Source of the DNA: Umbelopsis isabellina
Taxonomy: Eukaryota; Mucoromycota; Umbelopsidomycetes; Umbelopsidales; Umbelopsidaceae
Assembly: GCA_016758905.1 (NCBI GenBank)
Contig: JAEPQZ010000020.1
Span: forward strand, 310,001 to 374,000
DNA length: 64,000 bases
Direction of reading: 5' to 3'
The notes beneath the pieces are model-generated. The model did no database searches and was not told the origin of the DNA. It worked only from the letters and a program-made list of their open reading frames with translations. Both the position numbers and the translations under genes were made by a program. Position 1 is the stretch's first letter; the number at the start of each line of letters is the position of its first letter. This document shows positions 11,601 through 23,845 of the stretch, piece by piece.

Positions 11601-13093
11601 TGTTCGTAGAAGTTGACAGAGTACACTGATTGATTGCGGACACCCTTTTGCTTGATTTCTTGGACATAAGCACTGAATTCAGCAGCCGGTTGTTCGCGCT
11701 CGACCTTGGCTTCGTATTGAGCAATAGCATCGGTCAACTCTTGGTAATCACGAGATTGCAAGAAATACGTTTCGAATTGTTCAGGAGTCTCAGGGACCTT
11801 GCCTTCAAACCCTTCAGCAATGATACGCTCGTTAGGGTTGGTGATACCAGTCAAGAAATCAGGGGTGCTTTTGCGTGGTTCGCAGGTGTAACCCATTTCC
11901 ATAAAGTATGGCTTTGCACGTTCACGAGGACCGAAGAAAATGCACTTTCCAAGGTACATGAGCATGACCTTATCATACAAGTTGTAGATACTATCAGAAG
12001 CTTGATACAAGGTAGCAACGGTGGTCTTGTTAAGAGCATCGCATTGAATACGGAGAGACTTGCTGTAATGAAGAGCACTTGCAGCATCTAAACCTCTGGT
12101 GGGGCAATCCCAGCAAGCGATAGCACTACGAGCTGTCATAGCTTCAGAAATGGTCATGCGCTTACGCTCACCTCCGGACAAACCACGAACGAAAGCATTT
12201 CCAACCACAGTGTTCTCTTGCTTTTTCAAGCCGAAAATCTTCAACAAGGTATCCATGAATTCCTGTTGGAAATTAGTACGAGAAACACCCGGTAGACGCT
12301 TAGCAGGGGTCTTCATGCGCAATGCAAAGCCAAGGGTTTCCTTGACAGTAAGCTCGGGGTAATGGGCATCTTCCTCCATACAGTAAATGGCTTCACCGAG
12401 GTAATTGCCAAACTCCTCTGCGGGAATACCACCATAGTTCACTTGACCTTCAATGTTCAAGAAACCTTTTCTAGAGTTGGCGAGTACACGCAACAGACTG
12501 GAACAACCAGCTCCAGGACGACCGAGGACGAGCAACATCTCACCTTCCTCGCAGAAACCAGTGACCTTATGCACAATGTCAAAGGCTGTACCGTGGGTCT
12601 TTTTAGAAACCCAACGCATAGGATTCAATAATTTAAAAAATCCGACAAAGGGGGACGTAAGATTGAGAATAGTTGAGGCATCAGCACCTTCACCAACAAT
12701 GGTGAGATCTTTGAACACAACACCCATCTTTTGATGACGATGGCCGTTGGAGTCGGCAGCTCTCACTCCTGATTCAAGATAATCCCGGAAATCGAAAGGG
12801 AGGTCTTCATCTGCATGAGCTCCAGCTTTTTCCTCATCAATCTTGTCGGATTTGCGAGATAACGTACGAGTTGGCTTCAACGCATGATCGTCAGCGTGTT
12901 GGGATATGCGTCTCTCCAGATCACGAAACATGTCAACGTTCTTTTCAACGTCCATGTTGTCATCATCTGAGCCAGTGTCGATGACAGTGCTGTCGGCTGA
13001 AGATGTAGTATGAGCAAAGGTAGTTGGCTCTTGAGCAGGGTTATGACCCTGAGAGGTTTCCTCTCTCGCATTTAATTTTTCAATTGATGGCAT
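8621..13093 (-). CDS. PDR-type (ABCG) full-size ABC drug exporter, 1464 aa
   Basis: Pleiotropic drug resistance ABC exporter of the plasma membrane with (NBD-TMD)2 order. Two exons, 13093-11157 and 11078-8621, with a GTAAGT..TTTAG intron of 78 nt; 1464 aa, a normal PDR length. NBD1 has the degenerate Walker A GRPGAGCSS (about 191, Cys in place of Lys), signature VRGLSGGERKR and Walker B region IACWDCPTRGLDAASAL. NBD2 has a canonical Walker A GASGAGKTT (875-883), ILFLDEPTSGLDSQSS, and the altered signature ISVEERKRLTIG. This asymmetry is normal for PDR proteins, where one ATP site is inactive. Six-helix TMDs and large extracellular loops with paired cysteines follow each NBD. Residues 1-110 are an acidic, Ser-rich leader. 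Expected role: efflux of hydrophobic toxicants or lipids. Confidence 0.96.
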
Positions 13094-14260
13094 CCGGTAT
13101 AATTAGATATATCTCCGTCCTTTAATGATGGTATAGCGAGTAGAATTTATAAAGGGGTGTAAGGGGGGATTATAGATTAGAGATGACACTCTCTTGAGCA
13201 GAGAAAACGATAGGCTCCTAATATGAGAGTCAAAAAAGTATATGTCTCTTTTTTTTATAAGGAAAGGAAACCTTTGATTGAAGTTTCTGATGACTTTTAT
13301 ATAGCCGTTATACCTTAAAATTTCATGGCGGCCGTATTTCCGAATGAAGAAAAATTTTCAATATCAGCGAGCGGATCATCCCAATTCCTAGTTTTCCTAT
13401 TGGCTGGCACTTCGATTCTTAGCTAACTGACTGCGGTGAGTCGCCCATCCGCATTAAAAGGTTGCCTGTGCTGCGGTACAGCCCACCGTTTTTTCGGGTA
13501 TCCAATCCTTAAATGACTTTTTCATATAAGTCAGCTTTATATTACAGTACCATTTTTACGACGGTTTTATGCCAAAGAGTGTCACTGACATTCAAGTAGC
13601 AGGGCAGCATTATAATCCTTCAGCTTGATAATATGCGATGTAATATCCAACGCTCGAATAACTAAGGGGAATGCTAAAGTTTTTTCGCCACCCAACCCCT
13701 GTTTTGTTTGCTAAAAGCGCGGTAATGCAGGGCATTTCGGATTTCTTTAGAAAAACATAGCCACGCACTTGCACTCACATTTATTTCCCTGAACCCCACT
13801 TGGTCTGCCAAACTTTCTTAAACCATAACCCAATCGGAACTTGCGGAGAGGGTCCAAATTTACTCGCCTTACACGCGCAACCGCTCCAACATTGCCAATC
13901 GTTACCAGTCGTTGTTTGGAATCAGGAACTTTACTCTCGTATGCTCTGTCCTTGACTCCGCCACTGAGCACAGGTACGCATACGATTTTTATTCATTGTG
14001 TAGCTGATAGTCGATGGTTGTTACAAACGGCAGCTCGGCGCCTTCAGTCCACATTTGGACATCATTGTTCAACGGAGTGGACCGAACGAATTGGACAAAT
14101 TTATACAAGACGGCAAAATCGGAAAATATACACCGCATTTGGGAGCAAAAGCAATTGACCTGGTCTTTCTGTGATCATGACTGAACGAACGACATGCTGC
14201 GACATGGAACGTCAAGAAGCTGAACAGGTCAGGAAAAAAAAAAAATAGAAAATTTTTCTC

Positions 14261-14300
14261 ACTTACTGAAAACTTTCTTTACTTGCTGAAAATTTTCTTC
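14261..14300. repeat. 20-nt tandem duplication
   Basis: Two adjacent copies, ACTTACTGAAAACTTTCTTT and ACTTGCTGAAAATTTTCTTC, differing at three positions. It follows an A-run at 14234-14245. Function unknown; likely replication slippage. Confidence 0.85.
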
Positions 14301-14790
14301 CTGTCGACATACGACAAAATTACGCCTCATGATCCTTTACGTTGAATTACGCGGAATGTTGACGACACACCTACCCTTTCCATTTTAGTGTTTCTGTAGT
14401 ACACTCTTCAATTCGTGACTCTTAGCGTTCCTGTATGTGAAAACGATAACCTGCAAGTCGACTCCTTATCTGAGTGGTCTTTGAATTTCATGTTCGGTCC
14501 ATATAAAATTCCGGTAACCGAGAAATGATCTTCGACCTAGCTTTTCTATTGTCAGTCTTACGTTGCCCATCGGTTAACGGGTCACTGGCCACCCGATAGT
14601 GATGTGCCTGCTTGTACTACCAACTTGACATAGCCTCTCAAAAAGTATATTACCGAAGATTACGGATAATTACGGCTAATTTCATGTTGAATCACATACT
14701 CCTGAATGCGCAAACACAAAGTACTCCGCAATTATTGGCTCTATTTGAACCGGGATCACGTCTAATAACTTGAGCCTGTTGTTACGGCAC

Positions 14791-14871
14791 TATAAAAGGG
14801 CCGGTTTTTGATGCTGTTATTTACTCTCACTCAAAGACACTCAGAGGCTTCTGTCACATGACAGTGACAGA
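14791..14871. promoter_or_regulatory. TATA box followed by perfect 8-bp hairpin
   Basis: TATAAAAGGG at 14791-14800 is followed 50 bp later by TCTGTCAC (14850-14857), a 6-nt loop ATGACA, and GTGACAGA (14864-14871). A GTGAGTAT splice-donor-like sequence follows at once. No reading frame is attached, so this may be a non-coding transcript start or a relic promoter. Confidence 0.35.
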
Positions 14872-17800
14872 GGTGAGTATCGCTTTAACCAATTTACGGA
14901 TATGACCTCTATGTTGTTCCCGTATTATATATAAATGTTATTCAGGTATGATTTTTACGCTGGATCACTTTTGCTTACAGTAACCGATTTGTCAGTGTGG
15001 GACATATAAGCAGTGTCAGTTGTGATGAACGTTTTCTCTAATTATGCAGCAACGATGGGCTTGCCGTATTAAACACTGAACTTCAATTAGTGTTTATACA
15101 TTAGTCAGACATTGAGACTTAGTACATCTGTTCAATGCTTTTGGACCATGTGTTAAATTGTAATTAAGGAAGGTACGCCATACCAGCATAAGCTAACACT
15201 GTCTGTCAAAGGACATACTTTAAAAACGGCATGGCTGACGCTTCGATGCATCTACATTTTCACAGTACTCAACAATTTATCAAATGAACTGTTTCCAGTT
15301 GAGCATGAACAAAGTGCGTATATCCAACTGCCACAAATCTTATATACTCTAAGACCTTTGATCAACTAGCATAGTTTATTGATGTGATATTTAAACAACG
15401 CTCTTTTGCAATCCACATTCTCCCAACGTTAACAAGTAGTAAAGAAGTGTACCTAATAAATAAGTATTATATTTCGGCTATGTTTTTGTGATTGTCAAAA
15501 TGGATATGTTTGCGAAAACTCAATCGTCTGCCCTGCAATGAAGCTGTTGAAAATAGGAAATGCAATGCTATTTTTTCCAGAAGATCAAGTTTACAGGTGT
15601 AAATCATACAAATTGAACACGCACCTCATTATTGTCGTTCCACAGTGTCTTTCAAAGTGTCTAACTCAAAAGTCCTTAAATTTCAAAATGAGAATGTTAA
15701 CCCTTGATAAAATTCGTGCAGTAACTTTCCGACGCGCAAAGTACAACTTTAATTTCAAATATTTAACCTCATAAATTTGTATCATATATCAAAGCTTTGC
15801 TATATACTTTGGTAAAACACAGTTGTGAGCAACAGGTGTGTTCCAATCTAACAAATTACCTTATATATGATATATGAAGATGATTTTGCAGCATACCTGT
15901 GCAAAAGTAAAATTATGCCAAAGCACATCCTAATGAATTCAATCTCATATTTATTGCAACTAGATCATATGAGTAATTCGTTTCTTCTCTCTTTACATTT
16001 TCTGCTTTGCTGTCCGACCTGAATGGGCACTTTGAGTTCAGTTTCACAGTAAGTGGTATGAAATTGCATCATCAACGATAGCTAAACGTGATAAGAGGAT
16101 TTTTAAGCCCTCATTTGGTTTCCTGGTATTACTTGGTGACTGCGATTACAAGGCTACCTTTGACTTTAATCGAAGAAGGTAATGAATAATGTAAACTGCA
16201 ATAGAATTGATGATTTAGCGCTCATTGGCAGTTGAGAAGTGGATGTTTTGATAGGTATCGATGTTACTCTATACATAAGAGCGTAACACTTAGGTTGTTT
16301 GCTTCTATTCTCTAATGAGAAGCATCACATCGTAACACTGTGTGCTGGGTATGGTCGCTCAAATATTAAAGATTATATAACCGTAGGCGACCACAAATCA
16401 ATTTAATTTTATATTCTGTTTGCATCGGTATTAGCGGCTCCTGTCGTCAGAAAAAGACAATTTTATGTGGGGTTACGCTTAATTATTTAAATGCTTTTAC
16501 TGAAATCTGCCAAGTTAACAGGCGAACCCTTTCGAATCCATCAATCCCGCTATATAACAAACTAAATCATAGCCAAAGCTAATAATCAATTTCGTCTCAT
16601 TTTTTATTCTTTTGAAATAAAATTTCATCCAAATGATAATACAATCTGGTTAATTACTTGATGTGTATATGAGAAGCTGGTATGATGTCCATGGTGAGCT
16701 TTCGCAAGATATGACTTTCAAAGAAAAGATATTTGAATTTATTAAGTACGTCCTAATTTGAAGAAAAATATAGGTTGTACGAATACGAATGTCCAAAGAT
16801 TTTCAACTACATATGCAAAAAAGAGAACAGAGCTTGATAACCCACAGCTTCTATATCAACGGTATTATGTAGACTGTGACGAATTACTTTATACGCCACC
16901 AATCAGACAATAGGACAAAAATTGGTGTCTACTGTGATATATGTACTACCACATAAGCAAAAGGATATTGCTACAGTAGATGCCAGTTGCTGTAAAGGTT
17001 ACAACAGCATTATTTGCATGTAAATTTGGATTTCCGGCATAACGTTGGGCATGATGTTGATCACAAGCGTAGCACATCAAACCACTTTTTTCAACATGTT
17101 CAGATTGCGTTTTACCGACAATTCTGTAATCCAGCTGGTCGTTCAATCATAACAAGCCCCAATCGATTTGGCAAGCAACTACTTTGATTAATTTTGGGAT
17201 TATCTGATAACATCGCATCCGCCAGACCTAAAGGCTTGATTTCGTCTGATCCGCGGTATCTGTTCCATCAGCTTAATGCTCCTCACGTCGACACAAGCTG
17301 CATTACACAAAATCCAAGCTTTTCCTGTCGGTGATGCAGGCGGTAACAAAATCTTGGAATAGATTGTATCCTCTTTGAAAACACAATCAAAGTTTCGAGG
17401 TTGTGTCTTTCCCGCCATATCTAGTCATCTCCCAGCTCAGCAGTGATGTGGCTACTCTTATGACGCATAATCAACTGTTCGTTCACATAGCGAATCTCAG
17501 CCCAACGGTGTCTTCGGAATCCACATTTTGAGAGTCTTGAGAATCCGAGCATGAAATTTATGTGTCCCAAAGATATTTTGGGGTCCATGATGGCGTTTTG
17601 ACTTTTGTAAGTTCGAAAGAATTGAGTTGGAATGCCGGCAGTAGATGAAGCTGATTGGCTGATGATATAGTAATTTACATATAGGAAACTGGCAGGTGCC
17701 ACAGTATAGGCTAGCTATTTCACTTTAAGCCGAGTGCGATTAAGCGAAGCATATAATTGCTCCCTATATATATTAGTTGATGAAATTCATGTTAAAAAAA

Positions 17801-19641
17801 TATTATATTAGTTTTGCATGCTATTGCCACTTTGCTGCGTGCAAACATACTCCATGAGCCGGTCACATGCTACCAAGCTGTTGTTTGCCGGCCGGCCAAG
17901 GCATCCCTGCCGAAGACACCGGTGTGAACATGGATGCCGAGGGTAGAAATGAGGCGTTCCGCGTGGGACTTGCCTTTTACCATCGTATGTTTACTAACGT
18001 TCTGGGCAGTAACAACGTGGGTTTGAAGCGAGTTAAAGCAGATCAAACAGCGTGGCAAACTAACATGCAAGTGCTGGCAATAAAAAAATAACTTTTGAAA
18101 GCTTATGCAATGGCAGAGAAACGATATAAGTTCATGTGAAACAGGTATGCAAGATTCGTTGGCAATAATGTTGCATTTAGCCAAACATGACCACAAATTT
18201 GGAAACTCTAATGGATTCCCACAAAGTCCACGGAATTGGTTGAGATTTATTGACCGCACGTCTGTCTACCCCTTGTAGCAGTTGCCACGCTGAAAACCAT
18301 GTTGGAAGTTAAACTAGGATAGGGCATCAGGTCATGCTGCGACAAATGTCATTGATCGGATGTAGCAGACAGTGGGGTCAATGTGGCCACTGCCAAAAAA
18401 CTAATAACAGCAGCGTGGTTTCTGTTACGAATGGAAATTGCCAATAAGGTTAAGCCACAATCTGGGGATGCCTGACTTGTTGCGTTAACCTTTTACAGGA
18501 GCCACATTTCACCATGGTTGTTGACTGGCTAGATCCATCTTTGCTTGGCTAGATGCGCCTTTAATCATTGTGAAGGAGGGAACACCAAAGATTTAGTGCT
18601 CATGTTTGAACGTCAAGGTGCCAGATTATCTTTGTGATAAAAGTCCGATATTGACACAGCCCATGTTAAAGTTCACAATACCCATCTGCAACCTCAACAA
18701 TCACCGGTGTTCTCGCAGATGTACAGCCACAGAAGAGAATCATGGCACGAACCTAGAGGTATTACAAAACGTTTTTCCTAGACAAGAGGACTCAGGGTCG
18801 CAAACACAACACAAAAAAAATCAACTGATGTACACCATGACAGCGAAAAAGTTTTTTCTTGTTGAACGCCGCGGGTTAAAGGTCATGCTGTGACCCTAAT
18901 ATCTTGATTTTCACAAAAACGGTGATACCGGCGAACTAGAATAGGAAACGGGCCAATGGTACCCAACCAAAGAAGTGGGCAAATTTTATGGTCGCCTCAA
19001 AACAAATGAACATGGTAACACAAAAATCATCTCTGCGTGGCCGACTTACACAAACAAAAATCACACCAAAAAAATTTCCTTGCTGGTCTCCATAGATGTC
19101 TTAACCTGATCGGATCAGTTCCATGCGGGGAAGGTATAACCTTGAGAGAAGCAGATATCTTGGCAGGAAGATTCTATACTTGCTTTGATACAACAGTTTG
19201 ATCAAGACATATCCTCATGCTGACGCACCTGCTGTCCTGATCCATGCGCGGTTTAAGCTTTTTGGCAATTGCTTCTTCCGCTCCTTTGGTTTTTCCAAAT
19301 TCTTTAGAGATATTCACACAAAAGCAATGTGGGGAAGCCTTCCTTGTATGGCAATTGAACGCGGTACAAGCGCCAGATCAGGTCAGAGGTACACAGTAGC
19401 TGGAAGTCAAATCAGTTGCCTTTTTCGATACGTTTTACTGGCTCCCGCTCGGGGAGAGCCTCTCCCGTTGCCTATTCTTGGAATGTCCTACAACTTCTCT
19501 GAAAGCCAGCAAATCGTATTTAAAGGCGAAGGGTTTCGCTGTATATCTCTTTAGTAAATCAAGCCGGACTTTTTAGCCTTTTCTCACCTTTAAACATCTC
19601 TCTATACCCTACATCTTTCACCCACAAGCTAATTTACCAAC

Positions 19642-21338
19642 ATGCCTAACGCTGGTGACTGGCGTATGTACCTCCTTTGCGGTCTCGCAATCGTCAATTC
19701 CGCAACCAATGGTTATGATGGTTCTATGATGAACGGTCTTCAATCCTTGTCGTATTGGGTTGAGTGTATGTATTCATCTAGCATGCAAGATATGTCCAAT
19801 GTTATCAACTAAACGAATTGACTTGCAGATTTCAATTATCCATCTGATTCTACGTTGGGTCTTCTGAACGCTATCATGTCTGTCGGTGGCACTATTGGTG
19901 TGTTTGCTGGTCCTCCTGCCTCTGATATTTTGGGAAGAAAGAAGGCTATCATCCTCGGTTCAACCATTATGCTTCTCGGAGTTGGTCTTCAAGGTGGTGC
20001 CCGCAACAGTATGTTTTCTCTCTGACTTGATATTTTCAACATAGTCGGAGTTGTCTTTTCTAATTTCCTGGTCATTTGTTTAGTTGGCATGTTCATTGCT
20101 GCTCGTTTCATTCTTGGTTTTGGTCTTTCCATCACTTCCAATGCTGCTCCTACCTTGGTTATCGAAATCGCACATCCTTCTCACAGAGGAAAGATTACCT
20201 CCTTGTATAACACCATGTGGTACCTTGGTTCAAGTAAGTTGCACATTTATGTTCTTACCCCCACAATTCTTCAATGACTGATGCTCAATTTTCTACAGTT
20301 GTTGCTGCCTGGGTCACCTTTGGAACTCTAACCATTAAAAGCGACTGGTCATGGAGACTTCCCTCCCTCATTCAAGCCTTCCCTTCCGTCATCCAACTCA
20401 TGTCCGTTTGGTGGTATGAGGAATCCCCTCGTTGGCTAGTCAGCAAGGGCCGTGATGAGGAAGCTTTGCGTATTCTTGCTAAGTTGCACTCCAATGGAGA
20501 TGAACAAGATGAGCTCGTGCAAATGGAATACCGTGAAATCAGAGCCGCCATTTTGCAAGAAAAAGAACTCGCTAAGCGTTCCTATGCTGAACTTTGGGCT
20601 ACTCCTGGAAACCGCATGCGTACCTTCATAACTTTCACCATTGGTTTCTTCTCCCAATGGTCCGGAAATGGTCTCGTCAGTTACTATCTCGTTAAGGTCC
20701 TTACCTCTGTTGGTATTACTGATCCATTCACACAAAATCTTATCAACGGTTGTCTTCAAATTTGGAATCTCATCTGCGCTGTTAGTGCTGCATTGATGGT
20801 CGACAAAGTTGGCCGTCGTCCTCTCTGGCTTTGGTCTACTGCTGGTATGCTTCTGTTCTTCACTCTGCAAACTATCTGTACTGCAGTCTACGCTGAACAC
20901 AATATCGGCGCCGCCGGTACTGCATCCATTGCTATGATCTTCTTGTATTATGCCTCCTACGATGCTGCTTGGACTCCTCTAGTTGTTTCCTATGTTGTTG
21001 AAATCATGCCCTTCACCATCCGTGCCAAGGGTATGGCTGTCCAAGGTCTCTGCGTCAATCTTGCTCTCTTCTTCAACTCATATGTCAACCCTATTGCATT
21101 GGGTGCTCTTGGCTGGAAGTACTACCTCGTATATGTCTGTTGGTTGGTTCTTGAACTTTTTGTTGTCTGGAAGTGGTATGTCGAAACCAAGGGACGTACT
21201 CTTGAAGAACTTGCTGAGATCTTCGATGGTGACCAAGCTCCCTTGGTCATTGCTGAGGCTCGTCGTCTTGAGGCTCTCGGAAGAGAAAACGCTGATGGCA
21301 AGGAGGATATTCCAGTCTATGATACTGAAAAGGTCTAA
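19642..21338 (+). CDS. MFS sugar transporter (lactose/hexose permease-like), 497 aa
   Basis: Sugar-porter family MFS protein with four exons: 19642-19765, 19829-20008, 20084-20233 and 20299-21338; all introns are 63-75 nt with GTATGT or GTAAGT donors and frame is preserved to 497 aa. Twelve TM helices are expected. The N-terminus reads NGYDGSMMNGLQSL (substrate-path loop of TM1). Family motifs are DILGRKKA (loop 2-3), RFILGFG (TM4), PSHRGKITS, YEESPRWLVSKGR (end of TM6), DKVGRRPLW (loop 8-9) and YVETKGRTLEE after TM12. This set matches fungal lactose permease/sugar transporters. The upstream 500 bp contain no clear coding sequence. It belongs to the same family as the partial transporter at 1-713. 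Substrate cannot be read from sequence. Confidence 0.94.
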
Positions 21339-22832
21339 ATACCAGCCGCTTGATGCGGTCAAGTTTGGATCCCTTCCCAAGCAATCTATACTTATTTTTA
21401 TTTCCCTGATAACGTAATTTCAATGCTCGATGTTCATTGCTAGATAGTTATGTCTCTTGTTATCATCGTCCTGTAGACTATCTCAAGAGTAAAGATACTT
21501 TTTGTACTGTACGCCTAGTGAAGCTGTCCTGTGACCTTTCAAGTCATACGTCTGTCGGGGGTACAAAGCTGGCCCCTTTATTTTTGGGTGGGACAAAATA
21601 CAGCCAACCAACCAATTTCTAACCCGCTTACTCAAATTAATTAACTCACATTTTACACAGCCTGGGCTCTGGGCTCTGAGACGAGTCACAGTAGCTGATG
21701 GTTACACCTTATCGAACTTAAGCATGTTGAAAAGGTCGTCAGCAGTGATACATAGTAGCCAAATTGAGCGATATAAATCACGGAGACCGTGGCTCAAATA
21801 GGTTTTATAACGATAAGATGATGAGAGAACAGTCAAGAAGTACCAAAAAATGTTGCCCGTTTATATGTCAGCACAATGCTTTAAAAAACATCTTCAGTAG
21901 CGGTGCGAGACATGATGCTTTGATAACTTTTATAACCTTTATGATTCTATTTCATAGAAACCGTGAGTTACTACCAAAAAATAGTAAAGCTTCATGGACT
22001 TCAGTCTATAGTGCTTTATTTCGCCACATCGCATTTTATTATAGACCAGTCTGTTTTGTTAAATGATAAGAGTTAAACATGACTCAGGTACATCTGAATG
22101 GATGTTAAGCCGGCCATTAATATCTTCATTTAATACCAAGCGATCAAATCGGCAATTACCTTGATGTCTACATCAAGCAGCTTCCCACCACCTCAACGAT
22201 ATCAATATCCCATCAATAAACTTCCAAGAGCACTCAAAGATCCCATGTTACTGAACTACAGCTTGAAGCCTGCAATGTCAGCATAAATTCGTCGAGTAAC
22301 AATATTGGCAAAATTCGTATCGGGCAAGTGCCTTTGATTGCCATTGTGCTGAAACAACAGTAGCATTCAAACTGCAAAGTTGAGAGCTTACCTTCAACGT
22401 TCATGTCAGAAATAATATACTGGCATCAATGTGTTAATATCGTTGATGGATGCACACCAAATTTTTTTTTCATATGTGGGTGACTGTGTTGAACTAAACA
22501 AGTGTAGTGTCCATCAACGCCACTCAATATTAGGGGCTAAGAAACGGCAATTTTTCTTCGTGCCTGAAAGCTCATGACAAAGGCTATGGCATATAAATCC
22601 TACCAAATACTTGGGGCTGTCAACTACAGATGTGTATTTAAATACTAGAAGTATGATCCGGCAGTGTCAAATGTACGACATAACTGCAGCAGATCCGTTT
22701 TCATGTCAGATCTAGATTTTAAGTTAGGTGATACGGACTCAGCTTAAAATCGAGAAACAGTATATCTCATACGGCCGTCGTCTGATCCAGTTGATCTATC
22801 AACATACACTTTTTCAAAGATTGGCACATTCT

Positions 22833-22888
22833 TGAGTAAAAGCTTTATGCACCACTCTCATGAGTAAAAGCGATATGCACTACTCACA
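22833..22888. repeat. 28-nt tandem repeat, two copies
   Basis: Copy 1 starts TGAGTAAAAGCTTTATGCAC at 22833 and copy 2 starts TGAGTAAAAGCGATATGCAC at 22861; the units are 28 nt and differ at about five positions. It lies 580 bp upstream of the secreted Cys-rich protein gene. It could be a duplicated binding site or simple slippage. Confidence 0.85.
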
Positions 22889-23400
22889 ATCCAATCCAAA
22901 CATCTTGATAAGTTCCATTTTCAAGCTTCAATGTCTTTGCTCGGGCCCTGTGGCTCAAGCTGCATGCAAGATTACTGTTCTTGGAAAGGTTGATATTATG
23001 CACATTCTCAAAGAGATACTTCAAGCTTCTTTTTTGCCTCTGCCTAGCTTTAGTGTCTATCAGTCAAAGCTAAAGTATTAATGAGAAACGCACTATTAGC
23101 ACAAACCATTTAGGTAGACCATTCAAAGTTACCTACTGGATAGACCGCCCAAGCTACTACCTTCTCCGTCACCATGTCTACTGCGCTATGCTCAGACAAT
23201 TATTTAACAAGCCCTTTGGCCTTACTATTTGTATCTTGCCACCACTAAAAATAATTTGCCCCACGAAGAGTAGCGTTTTACCCGGGAAACACGACTTTAC
23301 TCAGCCACAAGTACGCCGAAATGGTGAACATGATTTCTTAGTGCAACCATATTTTATGGCTTATTACTACCACTTGCGTGCAATTGCGCAGCAGCACTGC

Positions 23401-23410
23401 ATATATAAAT
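23401..23410 (+). promoter_or_regulatory. TATA box of the secreted Cys-rich gene
   Basis: ATATATAAAT at 23401-23410, 58 bp upstream of the ATG at 23468 and followed by an AT-rich leader, fits a strong TATA-type fungal promoter. Confidence 0.55.
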
Positions 23411-23467
23411 ATACAGTTCCGTTTGCCCCTGCATAGCTACAGTATAACAAATTTTTACTAACAAACA

Positions 23468-23845
23468 ATGCGTGCTTCTCTTGCTGCCTGCGTCTTCGCC
23501 TTGCTTTCTTTTGCCTCTGTGCATGCATCACCTATTGAGGACACCATTGAAAACTATGATCTAACAGGCATCCCAGGTGTTGTGCCCAACAACGACACTG
23601 CTAGCCCAGGAGTGCACCCCAACATGCACGAGAACGCAATTGCTTTGCATGAAGATAGTGCCAGCTCATGTGGATCAAAATGGTACCAAACTCGTTGCAA
23701 ATTTACTTGCCCTTGCGGATGGTATTACTATGAAAGCGGTCCTCACAAATGCAACGGCCTTTGCTACGATGTCAAACATGTCGGCTGCCGAGGATCTTGC
23801 CCTAAAGGCACTAAAACCTACTGTGGAACTTGCTCTAAAAATTAG
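23468..23845 (+). CDS. Secreted cysteine-rich protein, 125 aa
   Basis: Single exon, 125 aa. Residues 1-20 are a signal peptide ending SFASVHA. A pro-region of about 45 residues (residues 21-66) lacks cysteine and is acidic, with NDT as a possible glycosylation site. The C-terminal 58 residues hold ten cysteines: SSCG..TRCKFTCPCG..HKCNGLCY..GCRGSCPKG..YCGTC. A compact five-disulfide domain is expected. The layout, signal then pro-peptide then Cys-rich core, is seen in fungal antimicrobial or effector-type proteins, but I recognise no named family. A TATA box lies 58 bp upstream. It has no Cys spacing in common with the two other secreted proteins of the window. Confidence 0.82.
   Translation: MRASLAACVFALLSFASVHASPIEDTIENYDLTGIPGVVPNNDTASPGVHPNMHENAIALHEDSASSCGSKWYQTRCKFTCPCGWYYYESGPHKCNGLCYDVKHVGCRGSCPKGTKTYCGTCSKN

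Larger units (their letters stand above)
13094..19641. other. 6.5-kb gene-poor tract
   Basis: No gene could be supported. The first few hundred bases should hold the PDR transporter promoter, which has T-rich tracts near 13250, and the last kilobase the promoter of the sugar transporter. Short protein-like readings occur at 16946-17705 (minus) and 17867-18900 (plus), but they are broken, lack recognisable domains and do not join through clear splice sites. They may be decayed genes. The tract also holds a 20-nt tandem repeat at 14261-14300 and a TATA-plus-hairpin element at 14791-14871. Confidence 0.6.
21339..23467. other. 2.1-kb intergenic region
   Basis: AT-rich, with no gene I can support. 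A 100-codon open frame at 21764-22066 has no recognisable features. It contains a 28-nt tandem repeat at 22833-22888 and the promoter of the secreted protein gene at 23468. Confidence 0.5.

Noticed and set aside
14000-14900. Possible solo LTR-like fossil (TATA box, nearby hairpin, AT-rich body)
   Set aside because: No matching second copy, target-site duplication or element coding part could be seen in the window, so the call would rest on promoter-like sequence only.
16521-16545. TTCGAATCC resembling a tRNA T-loop
   Set aside because: No acceptor stem, D-arm or anticodon arm can be built around it on either strand.
16946-17705. Series of minus-strand open frames that look partly protein-like
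   Set aside because: Interrupted, no domain motif, no consistent exon joins; left as part of the gene-poor tract.
17867-18260. Plus and minus frames over a locally GC-richer stretch
   Set aside because: Both strands give equally plausible short readings and neither has a recognisable motif or start context.
19441-19461. Imperfect inverted repeat GGCTC..GAGCC upstream of the sugar transporter
   Set aside because: Short and imperfect; not distinguishable from chance, and not a clear carbon-repressor site.
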